From assembly GCA_021813805.1 (NCBI GenBank), contig JAKAJL010000031.1:1-44064 (forward strand): DNA of 44,064 nucleotides, given 5' to 3'. The position numbers and the translations under genes were made by a program. The notes below the pieces were generated by a model that saw only the letters and a program-made list of their open reading frames with translations, had not been told where the DNA came from and did not search any database. Source of the stretch: Pseudomonadota bacterium. GTDB taxonomy: Bacteria; Pseudomonadota; Alphaproteobacteria; Rhizobiales; Beijerinckiaceae. Positions 7,348 through 16,478 of the stretch are shown in pieces. Position 1 is the stretch's first letter, and every line of letters starts with the position of its first letter.

Positions 7348-8436
7348 TCAAGCCACGTCGGGCGGAGGCGCGCCGGCGCCGTTCGCCCGGGCGACGCCTT
7401 CCAGCGCGGCGGCGTGTTCGTTGGCGAGCGTCATCATGTCCCGAATTTTTTCCAGCAGTCCGTGGCGCACCATGTTGGACCCGACCTCGATCGCGCCGGA
7501 AAAGCCATCGGCGTCCACGCCGCCATGCGCCTTGATCACCACGCCGTCCAGGCCGAGAAACACCGCGCCGCTGGCCTCGCGCGGCGACAGTTTCGCCTTC
7601 AGATCCTCGAAGGCCTCTCGCGCCAGAAAGGCGCCGAGCTTGTTCTTCAGATTCGCGGTCAAGGATTGCTTGAGATAGGCGCGGATCTGCCTGGCGGTTC
7701 CCTCGGCGGTCTTGAGGGCGATATTGCCCGAAAAGCCTTCGGTCACCACGACATCGACCGTGCCGCGCCCGATGTCGTCGCCCTCGACGAAGCCGCGATA
7801 GTCGAGCAGCGGGGAGTCGATCGCCTGCAAGAGGCGAGAGGCGGCTTTGACCTCCTCGATGCCCTTGACCTCCTCGACCCCGACATTGAGCAGACCGACG
7901 GTCGGCCGCGCGACCTCGAACAGGCTGCGCGCCATGGCCGCGCCCATGATCGCGAGATCGACATAATGCTGGGCGTCGGCGCCGATGGTCGCGCCGACGT
8001 CGAGAACGATGGAGCGTCCGCGCAGGGTCGGCCACAGCGCCGCGAGCGCGGGGCGATCGATCTGGGCCATGGTGCGCAGGCAGATTTTCGACATCGCCAT
8101 CAGCGCGCCGGTGTTCCCGGCCGAGACCGCGCAATCGGCGGCGCCGTCGCGCGCCGCCTCGATCGCCATCCACATCGAGGAATGGCGGCGGGTCGCGCGC
8201 AAGGCCTGGCTCGGCTTGTCGGCCATGCCCACGGCGACATTGGTGTGGCGCAACTCGGTCACCGCCTTCAGCCGGGGATGGGCGTCGAGAATGGGCGCGA
8301 TTTTCGCCTCGTCGCCGAATATCAGGAAGCGAACGCCGGAACTGCGCTCAAGGAACATGGCGGCGCCCGGAACAACGACAGAGGGGCCGAAATCCCCACC
8401 CATGGCGTCCAGCGCGATCCGCACAGGCTTTTCCAT
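7348..8436 (-). CDS. plsX: Phosphate acyltransferase PlsX
   Basis: This 362-residue protein begins [12 protein letters not shown], the PlsX signature, and has SAGNTGALM and [16 protein letters not shown] further on. PlsX converts acyl-ACP to acyl-phosphate, the first step of glycerol-3-phosphate acylation for membrane phospholipids, and is peripherally bound to the membrane. Length fits the family. It is followed by fabH with a 20-base gap and preceded by the DUF177 gene. Many bacteria have rpmF between these two genes, but the 158-base gap here encodes no ribosomal protein. Confidence 0.95.
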   Translation of the reverse strand: MEKPVRIALDAMGGDFGPSVVVPGAAMFLERSSGVRFLIFGDEAKIAPILDAHPRLKAVTELRHTNVAVGMADKPSQALRATRRHSSMWMAIEAARDGAADCAVSAGNTGALMAMSKICLRTMAQIDRPALAALWPTLRGRSIVLDVGATIGADAQHYVDLAIMGAAMARSLFEVARPTVGLLNVGVEEVKGIEEVKAASRLLQAIDSPLLDYRGFVEGDDIGRGTVDVVVTEGFSGNIALKTAEGTARQIRAYLKQSLTANLKNKLGAFLAREAFEDLKAKLSPREASGAVFLGLDGVVIKAHGGVDADGFSGAIEVGSNMVRHGLLEKIRDMMTLANEHAAALEGVARANGAGAPPPDVA

Positions 8437-8594
8437 TTCCTTGTCAGACTCCGGTTCCGGCAGGGCGACAATGCATTACAGGCATGATTTTCCCCGTAAA
8501 ACAGCGTCCTGTCGCAGGGCTCACGCTATGGCGCGCCGGACAATAGACGTTGCGCGGCGCTTGGCAAGCCCTTGGGCCTGGAACGGCAAGGCGT

Positions 8595-9167
8595 TCATTC
8601 CTTTTTCAGCTTCGCCAGGGCGGCGAAGGGCGACGGCGGCTCGCTGGCGTCCTCGATCACCGGCTCGAAGCGGGCGCCGGGCTTGCGCGGATAGGGATCG
8701 AGCCCGAGCGCGAGGAATTCCGACGCCAGGGCGCCAAGGTCGATCCGGCCGCCGACGATCGGATCGGGCGGATCGGGCTGCGCGGCCAGCGCCGCCGCCT
8801 TGTCCTGCGCCGCCTCGATCTCCGCCATGGCGCGGGCGTAGGCCGCGTCGGCCTCTGCTTCCGGCGCGAATTCGACTTCGAAGGGTTCCTCGACCTGGGC
8901 CTCGAACGGCTCCAGGGTCACCACGCAGATCTGCGTCACCACCGCCCGCACGCGGCCCTTGACCCGGAAACGGTCGCCCCCGCGCCGCGCGACCTCGGCT
9001 TCGACGCGCAGATCACGGAGCGCCACCAACCCGTCCTGTTGGGCCAGCGCCGCGCATTCCGCCGGACCTGCCTCCAGTTCGAGGCGCAAACCCTTGTCGC
9101 CCACGGTTTCGACGGCGATTGGCCGGGAAAAGGGCGGCGGTCCCGCCGGAACACAGGCTTCTGTCAT
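8595..9167 (-). CDS. yceD: YceD/DUF177 family protein
   Basis: This 190-residue protein has the DUF177 pattern: an N-terminal beta region with LRVEAEVARRGGDRFRVKGR and VVTLEPFEAQVEE, an acidic middle, and the C-terminal block VGGRIDLGALASEFLALGLDPYPRKPG. In bacteria YceD has been linked to 23S rRNA accumulation. I recall that the alphaproteobacterial form typically lies upstream of plsX, as here. The start ATG lies 47 bases after the preceding gene. No zinc motif is present. Confidence 0.88.
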   Translation of the reverse strand: MTEACVPAGPPPFSRPIAVETVGDKGLRLELEAGPAECAALAQQDGLVALRDLRVEAEVARRGGDRFRVKGRVRAVVTQICVVTLEPFEAQVEEPFEVEFAPEAEADAAYARAMAEIEAAQDKAAALAAQPDPPDPIVGGRIDLGALASEFLALGLDPYPRKPGARFEPVIEDASEPPSPFAALAKLKKE

Positions 9168-9214
9168 GGTTTCCCCTTTTTTTCCGTGATCGCCGGATCT
9201 CTCGTCGCGAAGCG

Positions 9215-9733
9215 TCAGGGCGCCGGAAAAGGCGCCTCGCCGCGCATGAAGATGTCGATCGGCGTTTCGTCGAGCAAGGCCTTGGCGCGCAGGAAATAGG
9301 CGGCGAGCGGCGCGCCGTCGCCCTGGCCGGCGAGGATATTGCGCGCGAGCGCCGCCGACAGAGCCGCCTCGCCCTCCGCGCAAGCTTTCCCATAGGCCGC
9401 GCCCCGTCCCATGAAGGCGCGGGCGAGCTTTTTCATTTTCTTGGGCACGCCGACATCCGATATGCCGACCTCCCGCAAGGCGTCGTCGAAGCCGCTGAAA
9501 ATGGCGTCGGACACGGACTGCGCCAGCTTCGGCCCCGGCTCGGGCAGGAGGCTCAAACGCCGCAGAACCAGCCCCGCGTTGAGGGTGAGGAGTTCGAAAC
9601 GTCCCTCGAACGTGTCCGCGACGCCATAGGGCGGCAGGAAAAAGGCGGGAAGGCGCGACTGGGCGACGACCGCCCGGTGCAGGCCCACGATCTGATCTTC
9701 CAGCTGATTCTTGCGAAAAAAACCGAAAATCAT
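9215..9733 (-). CDS. Ubiquinol-cytochrome c chaperone (CBP3/UQCC family)
   Basis: This 172-residue protein matches the bacterial CBP3-like family, which is thought to assist cytochrome b / bc1 complex assembly. Visible family features are LPAFFLPPYGVADTFEGRFELLTL, the VSDAIFSGFDDALREVGISDVGVPKKMKKLARAF block and YGKAC. I chose the ATG giving MIFGFFRKNQLED because AAGGAG lies 4 bases upstream; an ATG 15 codons earlier lacks a ribosome site. It precedes yceD and probably shares its transcript. The start is divergent from bamE. Confidence 0.85.
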   Translation of the reverse strand: MIFGFFRKNQLEDQIVGLHRAVVAQSRLPAFFLPPYGVADTFEGRFELLTLNAGLVLRRLSLLPEPGPKLAQSVSDAIFSGFDDALREVGISDVGVPKKMKKLARAFMGRGAAYGKACAEGEAALSAALARNILAGQGDGAPLAAYFLRAKALLDETPIDIFMRGEAPFPAP

Positions 9734-9877
9734 GCTGCTCCTTCGTGCGAGAGTTTTTTGGCGGCCCATTTCGGTCACATGCTTCGATCGCGGAATTGGA
9801 TCGCCGAGTTGGCCTTGCTTTTGCGCTCAGCGGGGGGTAGGCGTGTGCGCGACCGGATGCAAGGCAAAAAAATAGCG

Positions 9878-9948
9878 GGAGCGGTTGGCGTATGCCAGAG
9901 CGGCCGTTAAAGGACTTCAGGAGCGGTTGGCGCAGGCCAGAGCGGCCG
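9878..9948 (+). repeat. Imperfect 29-bp direct repeat pair (42-base period) upstream of bamE
   Basis: Two copies, at 9878-9906 and 9920-9948, match at 27 of 29 positions. Each has GAGCGGTTGGCG, a 3-base variable part, then GCCAGAGCGGCCG. The same core occurs on the minus strand after rpsD (21265-21374), so this is an interspersed repeat family. It lies 32 bases before the bamE start, in its leader or promoter region. Confidence 0.85.
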
Positions 9949-9980
9949 CTCGATACTTGATCGACGGATGGAGATTGCGA

Positions 9981-10478
9981 ATGCGGGCGAAGATTGATGG
10001 GCGCAAGGGACGGGTTCAACCGCGCCGGGCGCTCGCCGGCGGTTTCCTCGCTCTCGCTGTCGCTCTACCCTTCGCGCCGCTTTCGGGCTGCTCCACGCTC
10101 GACGAAAACACCATCCATCGCGGCTATGTCTTCGACGACAAGACCGTCGCCCAGGTCCATCCCGGCATGCCCGCCGAACAGGTCCTGCTTCTGCTGGGGA
10201 CGCCGTCTACCACCTCAACGGTCGGCATGGAGGCGTGGTACTATGTCAGCCAGCAGATCGAACGGATGATTCCGGCGATGCCGGCGAAGATCACCAAGCA
10301 GCGGGTCTTCGCAGTCTATTTCGACAGCAACAAGAAGGTCGCCCGCACGGCGAATTACGGGCTCGAGGACGGCCGCGTCGTCGATTTCACCACCCACAAG
10401 ACCGTCACCGGCGGCGGCGAGAACCGTCTGCTCCAGCTCCTGCTCAGCCAGATGGGCAAGTACAAGTACCAGTTCTAA
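9981..10478 (+). CDS. bamE: Outer membrane assembly lipoprotein BamE
   Basis: This 165-residue lipoprotein of the SmpA/OmlA family is a subunit of the BAM machine that inserts beta-barrel proteins into the outer membrane. A signal peptide ends in the lipobox LSGC with acylated C37. The family block HRGYVFDDKTVAQVHPGMPA...VLLLLGTPSTTSTVGMEAWYYVSQ follows. I chose the ATG with GGAG upstream. An in-frame ATG at 9885 would add 32 residues made of the repeat and no signal, so it is less likely. The gene is divergent from the cytochrome chaperone. Confidence 0.9.
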   Translation: MRAKIDGRKGRVQPRRALAGGFLALAVALPFAPLSGCSTLDENTIHRGYVFDDKTVAQVHPGMPAEQVLLLLGTPSTTSTVGMEAWYYVSQQIERMIPAMPAKITKQRVFAVYFDSNKKVARTANYGLEDGRVVDFTTHKTVTGGGENRLLQLLLSQMGKYKYQF

Positions 10479-10611
10479 CGGAGGGTCAAGCCCCGCCGAC
10501 CATTTGGCCCGTGGTCGGAATTGCATTGAAGCCAAGCGGCCCTAACGCCTTCGGCGGCGAATTCGCATGGCCTCCGCGTAACTCAAAGCCACGGCGCCCG
10601 GCAAAACCAGC

Positions 10612-10650
10612 GCCCTCGCTGGCGGGGAAGCGTTCCCCACCCGCGAGGGC
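10612..10650 (-). terminator. Large hairpin, probable terminator of the proline-rich gene
   Basis: An 8-bp outer stem (GCCCTCGC / GCGAGGGC) encloses an inner 6-bp stem (GGGGAA / TTCCCC). It starts 12 bases after the minus-strand gene's stop, and TTTT follows a few bases beyond the stem on that strand. It also lies downstream of bamE on the other strand. Confidence 0.5.
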
Positions 10651-10662
10651 GAAGGGAATCGT

Positions 10663-11193
10663 CTAACCGTCGGCGTCAGGCGCGGCGTCCCAATCCGATT
10701 CGTCCTGAGGCGGCCCCCAATTCGCCTGTGGCGGAGGCGGCCCGATGTCCATTTCATCCGGTGGCGGACCCATATCCGCTTTCCAATCCGATTGTGGCGG
10801 AGGCGGCCCCTCATCTGCTTCGTCCGGAGGCGGTCCCCAATCCGCCTGAGGCGGAGGCGGCCCTTCGTCCGCTTCGTCAGAGGGCGGTCCCCAATCCGCT
10901 GGCGGCGGAGGCGGCCCTTCCTCCGCTTGGTCCAAGGGCGGTCCCAATCCTTCCGCTTCGCCCGGAAGCGGAGTCGCCCGCCAATCTGACGACGACGGCG
11001 GCGCCCCCCAACCCACGGGCGGCGCGGGCGGAACATGGCGCCAGCCCGGCGGCGCGCTCCAGCCAGGCGGCGGCGCTTGCGCCGCAGGGGGACGATCCCA
11101 TTGCGCCTCGGCCGCCGTCGTTCCGACAGCGCTGACGGCAAGCACGACGACGCCCAAGAACCTGAAATCGCCACGACGATTCAAATGTTTCAT
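10663..11193 (-). CDS. Secreted proline-rich repeat protein
   Basis: The 176 residues begin with a Sec signal peptide (FLGVVVLAVSAVGTTAAEA, probable cleavage after AEA). A Pro/Trp-rich region (PPAAQAPPPGWSAPPGW) follows. The C-terminal half has about four tandem copies of an 18-residue unit of the type EGPPPPQADWGPPPDEAD; one copy is expanded to 22. The repeats are acidic and regularly spaced, with one Trp per unit, and probably disordered or polyproline-helical in the periplasm. I do not know a family. The start is supported by GGAGG 6-7 bases upstream; an earlier in-frame ATG at 11280 has none. The DNA repeats have a 54-base period, so copy number may vary between strains. Confidence 0.7.
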   Translation of the reverse strand: MKHLNRRGDFRFLGVVVLAVSAVGTTAAEAQWDRPPAAQAPPPGWSAPPGWRHVPPAPPVGWGAPPSSSDWRATPLPGEAEGLGPPLDQAEEGPPPPPADWGPPSDEADEGPPPPQADWGPPPDEADEGPPPPQSDWKADMGPPPDEMDIGPPPPQANWGPPQDESDWDAAPDADG

Positions 11194-11360
11194 ATCGGAC
11201 CTCCCCAGGACATCGCGCCGGCTGAGCTGCGCGCCACCGATTCGAGCCGAGAGGATGGTAGCATGATTTTCGATTCGCAATTCCTCGCCGCCGTCGCGGA
11301 AAGCGCGCGTCTCTTCGGTTGCCTGGAGGCCGGTCTTCGCCGTAAAATTCTTCCGTTCTC

Positions 11361-12281
11361 ATGTCCCTGCGCGGGAGGCCCGCTTTGCCCGTGGACCCTT
11401 ATGTCACGCTGGGAGTCGGGAAGTCCGCCTCCCAGGATGAAATCCAGAAGGCCTACCGACGGCTGGCAAAGAAGCTGCATCCCGACCTCAATCCCGGGAA
11501 CAAGAAGGCCGAGGAGCAGTTCAAGGACGTCACCGCCGCCTACGATCTCCTTGGCGACGCGGAGAAACGCGCGCGATTCGACCGCGGCGAAATCGACGCC
11601 TCGGGCGCGGAACGCCCTGCCCATCGCTATTATCGCGATTTCTCCGAGGGCGCCTCGCCCTATTCGAGCGAGGCGGGCTACGAGGATTTCGGCGACGCCG
11701 ACGAGATTCTCGCGCAGATGTTCAGCCGCGGCGGCCGGGCGCGCGCGCATATGCGCGGCGCCGACATTCACTACCGGCTGACGCTGGATTTTCTGGAGGC
11801 CGTCAACGGCGGCGAACGGCAGGTCGTCCTCCCGGACGGCTCGGCGCTCGACGTCAGGATCCCGGCCGGAACCCGCGAAGGCCAGATCCTGCGGCTGCGC
11901 GGCAAAGGGCGGCCCGGGTTCGGCGACGGACCCGCCGGCGACGCCCTGATAGAGATCGAGGTTCGACCCCACCGCATTTTCACCCGCAAGGGCGACGACA
12001 TCCATCTCGACCTGCCGCTCTCGCTGCGCGAAGCCGTCCTCGGCGGCGAGGTTGTTGTGCCGACCCTGACCGGCAAGGTGATGATGAAAGTCCCGAAATG
12101 GACCAACACCAACGCCGTGCTGCGCCTGAAGGGCAAAGGCGCGCGGCGTCTCGACGGGACCAACGGCGACGAATTGGTCACCCTGAAGATCATGCTGCCG
12201 GAAAAGCCCGATCCGGAGCTTGAGAAATTCGTCGCCGACTGGCGCGGAGAATATAGCCCCCGCCAAGCCACGGAGAGCTGA
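11361..12281 (+). CDS. cbpA: DnaJ-class co-chaperone (CbpA-like)
   Basis: An N-terminal J domain (YVTLGVGKSASQDEIQKAYR, HPD at residues 40-42) is followed by a linker and a C-terminal substrate-binding region (VNGGERQVVLPDG...IPAGTREGQILRLRGKG). There is no zinc-finger CxxCxGxG block, so it is a type II J protein like CbpA rather than DnaJ. It should stimulate DnaK ATPase and deliver substrates. The next gene encodes a CbpM-like modulator 2 bases downstream, as in E. coli. A TTG at 11385 with GGGAGG upstream may be the true start, giving a protein 8 residues shorter. Confidence 0.9.
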   Translation: MSLRGRPALPVDPYVTLGVGKSASQDEIQKAYRRLAKKLHPDLNPGNKKAEEQFKDVTAAYDLLGDAEKRARFDRGEIDASGAERPAHRYYRDFSEGASPYSSEAGYEDFGDADEILAQMFSRGGRARAHMRGADIHYRLTLDFLEAVNGGERQVVLPDGSALDVRIPAGTREGQILRLRGKGRPGFGDGPAGDALIEIEVRPHRIFTRKGDDIHLDLPLSLREAVLGGEVVVPTLTGKVMMKVPKWTNTNAVLRLKGKGARRLDGTNGDELVTLKIMLPEKPDPELEKFVADWRGEYSPRQATES

Positions 12282-12283
12282 CG

Positions 12284-12571
12284 ATGCTGAGCGGCACCTT
12301 CATCCTGCAAGCGCGAATCGAGGCGGAAGAATTGGAAACATGGTGCGCGGAGGGCTGGCTCCTGCCGTGCGAAACCGAGTCGGGCCGAGAATTTTCCGAC
12401 ATCGATCTCGCACGGGCGCATTTCATCCGCGACCTGCTCAATCTCGGCGTCAATCGCGAGGGCGTCCCCATCATCCTCGACCTCGTCGACCAGATTCACG
12501 GCCTGCGGCGCGTCGCGCGCGACCTACTGGGCACGGTCAAGACGCTGCAGCAGGAGCGCGGTTCGAAGTAA
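12284..12571 (+). CDS. cbpM: CbpM-like chaperone modulator
   Basis: This 95-residue protein resembles MerR_2/CbpM proteins. It has an N-terminal helical motif (ELETWCAEGWLLPCE, FSDIDLARAHFIRDLLNLGVN) and a C-terminal helix (LVDQIHGLRRVARDLLGT). In E. coli CbpM binds the J domain of CbpA and inhibits it. The 2-base spacing after the cbpA-like gene shows co-transcription and supports the same partnership here. The terminator that follows ends the two-gene operon. Confidence 0.85.
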   Translation: MLSGTFILQARIEAEELETWCAEGWLLPCETESGREFSDIDLARAHFIRDLLNLGVNREGVPIILDLVDQIHGLRRVARDLLGTVKTLQQERGSK

Positions 12572-12616
12572 ACCACGGCGACCCGCGCATTCGGGCCGAG
12601 GCGGCAGGGAACAAAA

Positions 12617-12646
12617 ACCCCGCGGATCGGCTCCGCGGGGTCTTTT
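12617..12646. terminator. Bidirectional terminator between cbpM and hppA
   Basis: A perfect 10-bp GC-rich stem (ACCCCGCGGA / TCCGCGGGGT) with a 5-base loop has T-rich sequence on the right and AAAAA on the left. It can therefore stop transcripts from both convergent operons. Confidence 0.9.
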
Positions 12647-12672
12647 GTTGCTGGCGTCTTTCGTCCCCGGCC

Positions 12673-14811
12673 TCACATCGCGCGATGGGCGAGAATGGCG
12701 AGGAGGAGCAGCGCGACGATATTGGTGATCTTGATCGCCGGGTTCACGGCGGGGCCGGCGGTGTCTTTGTAGGGGTCGCCGACGGTGTCGCCGGTCACCG
12801 ACGCCTTGTGCGCGTCGCTGCCCTTGAAGTGCTTGACGCCGTCCTTGTCGATGAAGCCGTCTTCGAAGCTCTTCTTGGCGTTGTCCCAGGCGCCGCCGCC
12901 CGAGGTCATCGAGATCGCCACGAACAGGCCATTGACGATGACGCCGAGCAGCGAGGCGCCCAGCGCCGCGAAGGCGTTAGACTTGCTGCCGGACACCGCC
13001 AGCACGCCGAAATAGACCACCAGCGGCGCCAGGACCGGCAGCAACGACGGCACGATCATTTCGCGGATCGCCGCCTTGGTCAGCATGTCCACCGCGCGGC
13101 CATAGTCAGGGCGCGCCGTGCCTTGCATGATGCCGGGCATTTCGCGGAACTGGCGGCGGACTTCCTGCACCACCGAACCCGCCGCGCGGCCGACCGCGGT
13201 CATCGCGATGCCGCCGAACAGATAGGGGATTAGCCCGCCGAAGATCAGGCCCGCCACGACATAGGGGTTGGAGAGGTCGAAATTGACCGCGCCGACGTCC
13301 TTGAAATAGGGCAGGCCCTGGTGGATGAAGTCGCGCAGGTCGTTGGTGTAGGCCGCGAACAGCACCAGCGCGCCGAGGCCCGCCGAACCGATGGCGTAGC
13401 CCTTGGTGACCGCCTTGGTGGTGTTGCCGACCGCATCGAGCGCGTCGGTGGACTGGCGAACTTCCTTGGGCAAACCGGCCATTTCGGCAATGCCGCCGGC
13501 GTTGTCGGTGACCGGGCCGAAGGCGTCGAGCGCCACGATCATGCCGGCGAGGCCGAGCATGGTGGTGACCGCGATCGCCGTGCCGAACAGGCCGGCGAGC
13601 TGATAGGTCGCGATAATGCCGGCGACGATCACCAGAGCCGGAAGCGCCGTCGATTCGAGCGACACCGCGAGACCCTGGATAACATTGGTGCCGTGGCCGG
13701 TCACCGAGGCCTGGGCGATCGACACCACCGGGCGCTTGCCCGTGCCGGTGTAATATTCGGTGATGACGACAATGGCGCCGGTCACCGCGAGGCCGATCAG
13801 TCCGCAGATGAAAAGATTGGAGCCGGTGACGACCTGTCCGGCGACTTCGCCGATCGAACCCCAGCCGATGAGCGTGGAGGTCGCGATCGCAAGGCCGACG
13901 ACCGACAGCGCGCCGGTGGCGATCAGGCCCTTGTAAAGCGCGCCCATGATCGAATTATTGGCGCCGAGCTTGACGAACATCGTGCCCGCGATCGAGGTGA
14001 CGATGCAGGCCGCGCAGACCGCCAGCGGATAAAGCATCGCGTTCTCGAGCGAATGCGATCCCTTGAAGAAGATCGCCGCCAGAACCATGGTCGCAACCAC
14101 GGTCACCGCATAGGTTTCGAACAGGTCGGCCGCCATGCCCGCGCAGTCGCCGACATTGTCGCCGACATTGTCCGCAATGGTCGCCGGATTGCGGGGATCG
14201 TCCTCGGGGATTCCTGCTTCGACCTTGCCGACGAGGTCGGCGCCGACGTCCGCGCCCTTGGTGAAAATCCCGCCGCCGAGACGGGCGAAGATCGAGATCA
14301 GCGAGGCGCCGAAGCCCAGCGCCACGAGAGAATCGACGACTTCGCGATTATTGTAAGAGAGCCCCATCGGTCCGGTGAGGACCCAGAAATAGACTGACAC
14401 GCCGAGAAGGGCGAGGCCGGCGACCAGCAGGCCGGTGACCGCCCCCGACTTGAAGGCGATGTCGAGGCCGCCCGCGAGCGACTTGGTCGCGGCCTGGGCG
14501 GTGCGCACATTGGCGCGGACGGAAACATTCATGCCGATGAAGCCGGCGGCGCCCGAGAGAATCGCGCCGATCAGGAAGCCCACGGCCATCTTCACCCCGA
14601 GCAGCACGGCAAGAATGACGAAAATGACCACGCCGACGATGCCGATGGTGGTGTATTGACGGCGCAGATAGGCCTGCGCGCCTTCCGCGACCGCCCCGGA
14701 AATTTCCTGCATCCGGGCCGAGCCCGCGTCCGCCGCCATCACCTTCTTGACGGTGACCACGCCATAGACGACGGACAGGAGTCCGCACAATATGATAAGC
14801 CAAATCGCCAT
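12673..14811 (-). CDS. hppA: Membrane H+-translocating pyrophosphatase
   Basis: This 712-residue, about 16-helix membrane pump couples pyrophosphate hydrolysis to proton export. The pyrophosphate-binding block [12 protein letters not shown]...[23 protein letters not shown] is intact. [11 protein letters not shown] carries K466 and T469. Lys and Thr at these places are the known marks of the K+-independent class, so this is predicted to be an H+ pump not needing potassium. It could conserve energy or acidify compartments under low-energy conditions. The gene appears monocistronic, with a terminator after it and a purine-rich ribosome site before the ATG. Confidence 0.96.
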   Translation of the reverse strand: MAIWLIILCGLLSVVYGVVTVKKVMAADAGSARMQEISGAVAEGAQAYLRRQYTTIGIVGVVIFVILAVLLGVKMAVGFLIGAILSGAAGFIGMNVSVRANVRTAQAATKSLAGGLDIAFKSGAVTGLLVAGLALLGVSVYFWVLTGPMGLSYNNREVVDSLVALGFGASLISIFARLGGGIFTKGADVGADLVGKVEAGIPEDDPRNPATIADNVGDNVGDCAGMAADLFETYAVTVVATMVLAAIFFKGSHSLENAMLYPLAVCAACIVTSIAGTMFVKLGANNSIMGALYKGLIATGALSVVGLAIATSTLIGWGSIGEVAGQVVTGSNLFICGLIGLAVTGAIVVITEYYTGTGKRPVVSIAQASVTGHGTNVIQGLAVSLESTALPALVIVAGIIATYQLAGLFGTAIAVTTMLGLAGMIVALDAFGPVTDNAGGIAEMAGLPKEVRQSTDALDAVGNTTKAVTKGYAIGSAGLGALVLFAAYTNDLRDFIHQGLPYFKDVGAVNFDLSNPYVVAGLIFGGLIPYLFGGIAMTAVGRAAGSVVQEVRRQFREMPGIMQGTARPDYGRAVDMLTKAAIREMIVPSLLPVLAPLVVYFGVLAVSGSKSNAFAALGASLLGVIVNGLFVAISMTSGGGAWDNAKKSFEDGFIDKDGVKHFKGSDAHKASVTGDTVGDPYKDTAGPAVNPAIKITNIVALLLLAILAHRAM

Positions 14812-14992
14812 ACTTTCCGCCCCTTCTTCACGAACCTTGGATATCCGACGCCCCCTTTCCGGGCGCGGTCATCGTCCAGGATCAAATTTTTGTGAGCGGC
14901 AATCTTTCACAAAGCCGCGCCCGCCGCAATGGCGCGCAATGTCTCACCTGCCGAAAAATGAGCGCGCCCCATCGGAAAAAAAGGTCGGCGAA

Positions 14993-15958
14993 TCAAAAAT
15001 GGCTGAAGCGGTCGCGCCCGAAAAAAACCGGCGCGCCATCGGAGCCGAGGATCGATTCCCGTTCCACGATTCGGCCGATGCAAGCGACCACGACACCCAA
15101 AGCCTCCGCGCTTTCCTCGAATCCCACCGCATGGTCCGGCGCCACGGCGCAGAGAATTTCGTAATCGTCGCCGCCGGTCAGGACGGCGTCGAACAAGGTC
15201 GGATCGGCGGAAAGCGCGGCCCCGGCGGCCGGCGAAAGCGGAACCTGGCCCAGGCGCAATTCGACCGCCGCCCCGCTGGCGCGCGCCAAGGCGCGGGCGT
15301 CGCCGATCAGCCCGTCGGACACGTCCATGGCGGCGCTGGCGCATCTTCGCAGCGCCGGAATCAGCGCCAGGCGGGGCTGCGGACGCAAATAGCGCCCGAG
15401 CAAAAATTCGTCGGCCCATAAGGGCGCCCTCTGCCCCTCGACCTGCGCGCGGCGCTGGATGACGCCCAGGGCGGCGTCGCCGATGGTTCCGCTGACATAG
15501 AGCAGGTCGCCAACACACGCCCCCGCGCGGCGAATCATGCGTCCATGCGGAACGGCGCCAAGGGCGGTGACCGACAGGGTCAGGGCCCCCGGCGTCGAAA
15601 CCGTGTCGCCGCCGAACAGGGCTATGCTGGACGCCTTGGCCGCCGCGCCGAGGCCCGTGGCGAAATCGTCGAGCCAATCTTCCGTCCAGTCGGGCGGCAA
15701 GGCCAGGGTCAGCAGGAAGCCGAGCGGCTCGGCGCCCTTGGCGGCAAGATCGGAGAGATTGACGCCCAAAGCCTTGGCGGCGACGGAGTCCGGCGGGTCG
15801 TCGCTGAAAAAATGCCGGCCCGCGACCAAGGCGTCGGCGGTCAGCACCAGGTCGCAGCCTGCCGGCGGAGCGAGCAGCGCCGCGTCGTCGCCGAGCCCCA
15901 AGCCTTCCGGCCCGGCGAGCGGCGCGAAATAACGGGCGATGAGATCGACTTCATTCAT
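14993..15958 (-). CDS. thiL: Thiamine-monophosphate kinase
   Basis: This 321-residue protein of the ThiL/PurM-like ATP-grasp-independent kinase family makes thiamine diphosphate from thiamine monophosphate. Seen are the N-terminal GLGDDAALL, LTADALVAGRHF, NLSDLAAKGAEPLG, LFGGDTV, MDVSDGLIGD and GGDDYEIL, which together bind Mg-ATP and substrate. Length is normal. It is the last gene of the ribH-nusB direction, with a small membrane protein between. That order (ribH, nusB, thiL) is common in Proteobacteria. Confidence 0.95.
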   Translation of the reverse strand: MNEVDLIARYFAPLAGPEGLGLGDDAALLAPPAGCDLVLTADALVAGRHFFSDDPPDSVAAKALGVNLSDLAAKGAEPLGFLLTLALPPDWTEDWLDDFATGLGAAAKASSIALFGGDTVSTPGALTLSVTALGAVPHGRMIRRAGACVGDLLYVSGTIGDAALGVIQRRAQVEGQRAPLWADEFLLGRYLRPQPRLALIPALRRCASAAMDVSDGLIGDARALARASGAAVELRLGQVPLSPAAGAALSADPTLFDAVLTGGDDYEILCAVAPDHAVGFEESAEALGVVVACIGRIVERESILGSDGAPVFFGRDRFSHF

Positions 15959-15986
15959 GGGACTTGCGCGGCGCGATCATGTCGTC

Positions 15987-16035
15987 TCCTTCTCCCCTTG
16001 CGGGCGAAGGCGGCCCGTAGGGGCCGGATGAGAGG
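15987..16035. repeat. Alphaproteobacterial palindromic intergenic repeat
   Basis: Two adjoining hairpins (CCTTC...GAAGG and GGCCC...GGGCC) are followed by GATGAGAGG. This resembles the widespread CCTTCTCCC..GGGAGAAGG..GGATGAGGG intergenic palindromes of Alphaproteobacteria. It lies between thiL and the small membrane protein gene. Confidence 0.55.
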
Positions 16036-16131
16036 TCCTGCCAAAAACGGATCTTTGCGTTGCCGCGGGCGCCCTCGCTCACGGGTTTCGAATTTTGCCT
16101 GAGACGCCGCGCTCCCGGCGCGATCAGACGT

Positions 16132-16362
16132 TCATTCCTTCGTTTCGAGCCACTCGCCGAGCCGTCGATATACCCAAACCAGAATGAAAGGCGTTTGCCA
16201 GACGACAAGGAATATGATCGCCATAACCAGATTCGCCTGCGCCCGCTGGCTCAAATTCGCCGGCGCCAGATAGTCTTTCGACTGCAAGTAGACATATAAA
16301 AGAGCGCCGCTACATAAGGCCGTCCAACCGATAGCCAGCGCCTTCCTGTATCCCTTTTCCAT
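16132..16362 (-). CDS. Small two-helix membrane protein
   Basis: This 76-residue protein has two predicted transmembrane helices (ALAIGWTALCSGALLYVYL and ANLVMAIIFLVVWQTPFILV) joined by a hydrophilic loop of about 20 residues, with a charged C-terminus. I do not recognise the family. The ATG is preceded by a GAGGG-type site. The frame stays open upstream, but there it runs antiphase through nusB and is not coding. It sits between nusB and thiL and may be co-transcribed with them. Confidence 0.65.
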   Translation of the reverse strand: MEKGYRKALAIGWTALCSGALLYVYLQSKDYLAPANLSQRAQANLVMAIIFLVVWQTPFILVWVYRRLGEWLETKE

Positions 16363-16478
16363 CGCCACCCTCTGGGCCGGGTTGTTGCGCCGGGAAAAAA
16401 AATCTACGACGTCCGCGACCCGATTCTCAAGCGCTCCAAAACGGATGGCGCGCTCACGGCGAGAAGGGATCGCGCCCG

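Noticed and set aside
6338-8173. 611-codon frame covering fabH and most of plsX
   Set aside because: Only the last 329 codons are fabH. The upstream part is an out-of-phase reading of plsX, rich in Arg.
8595-10019. 474-codon minus-strand frame beyond the DUF177 gene
   Set aside because: The extension reads antiphase through the cytochrome chaperone gene and the bamE leader; only the last 190 codons match DUF177.
12220-13233. 337-codon + strand frame across cbpM and the hppA end
   Set aside because: It crosses a strong terminator and is antisense to hppA. The cbpM-like protein lies in another frame.
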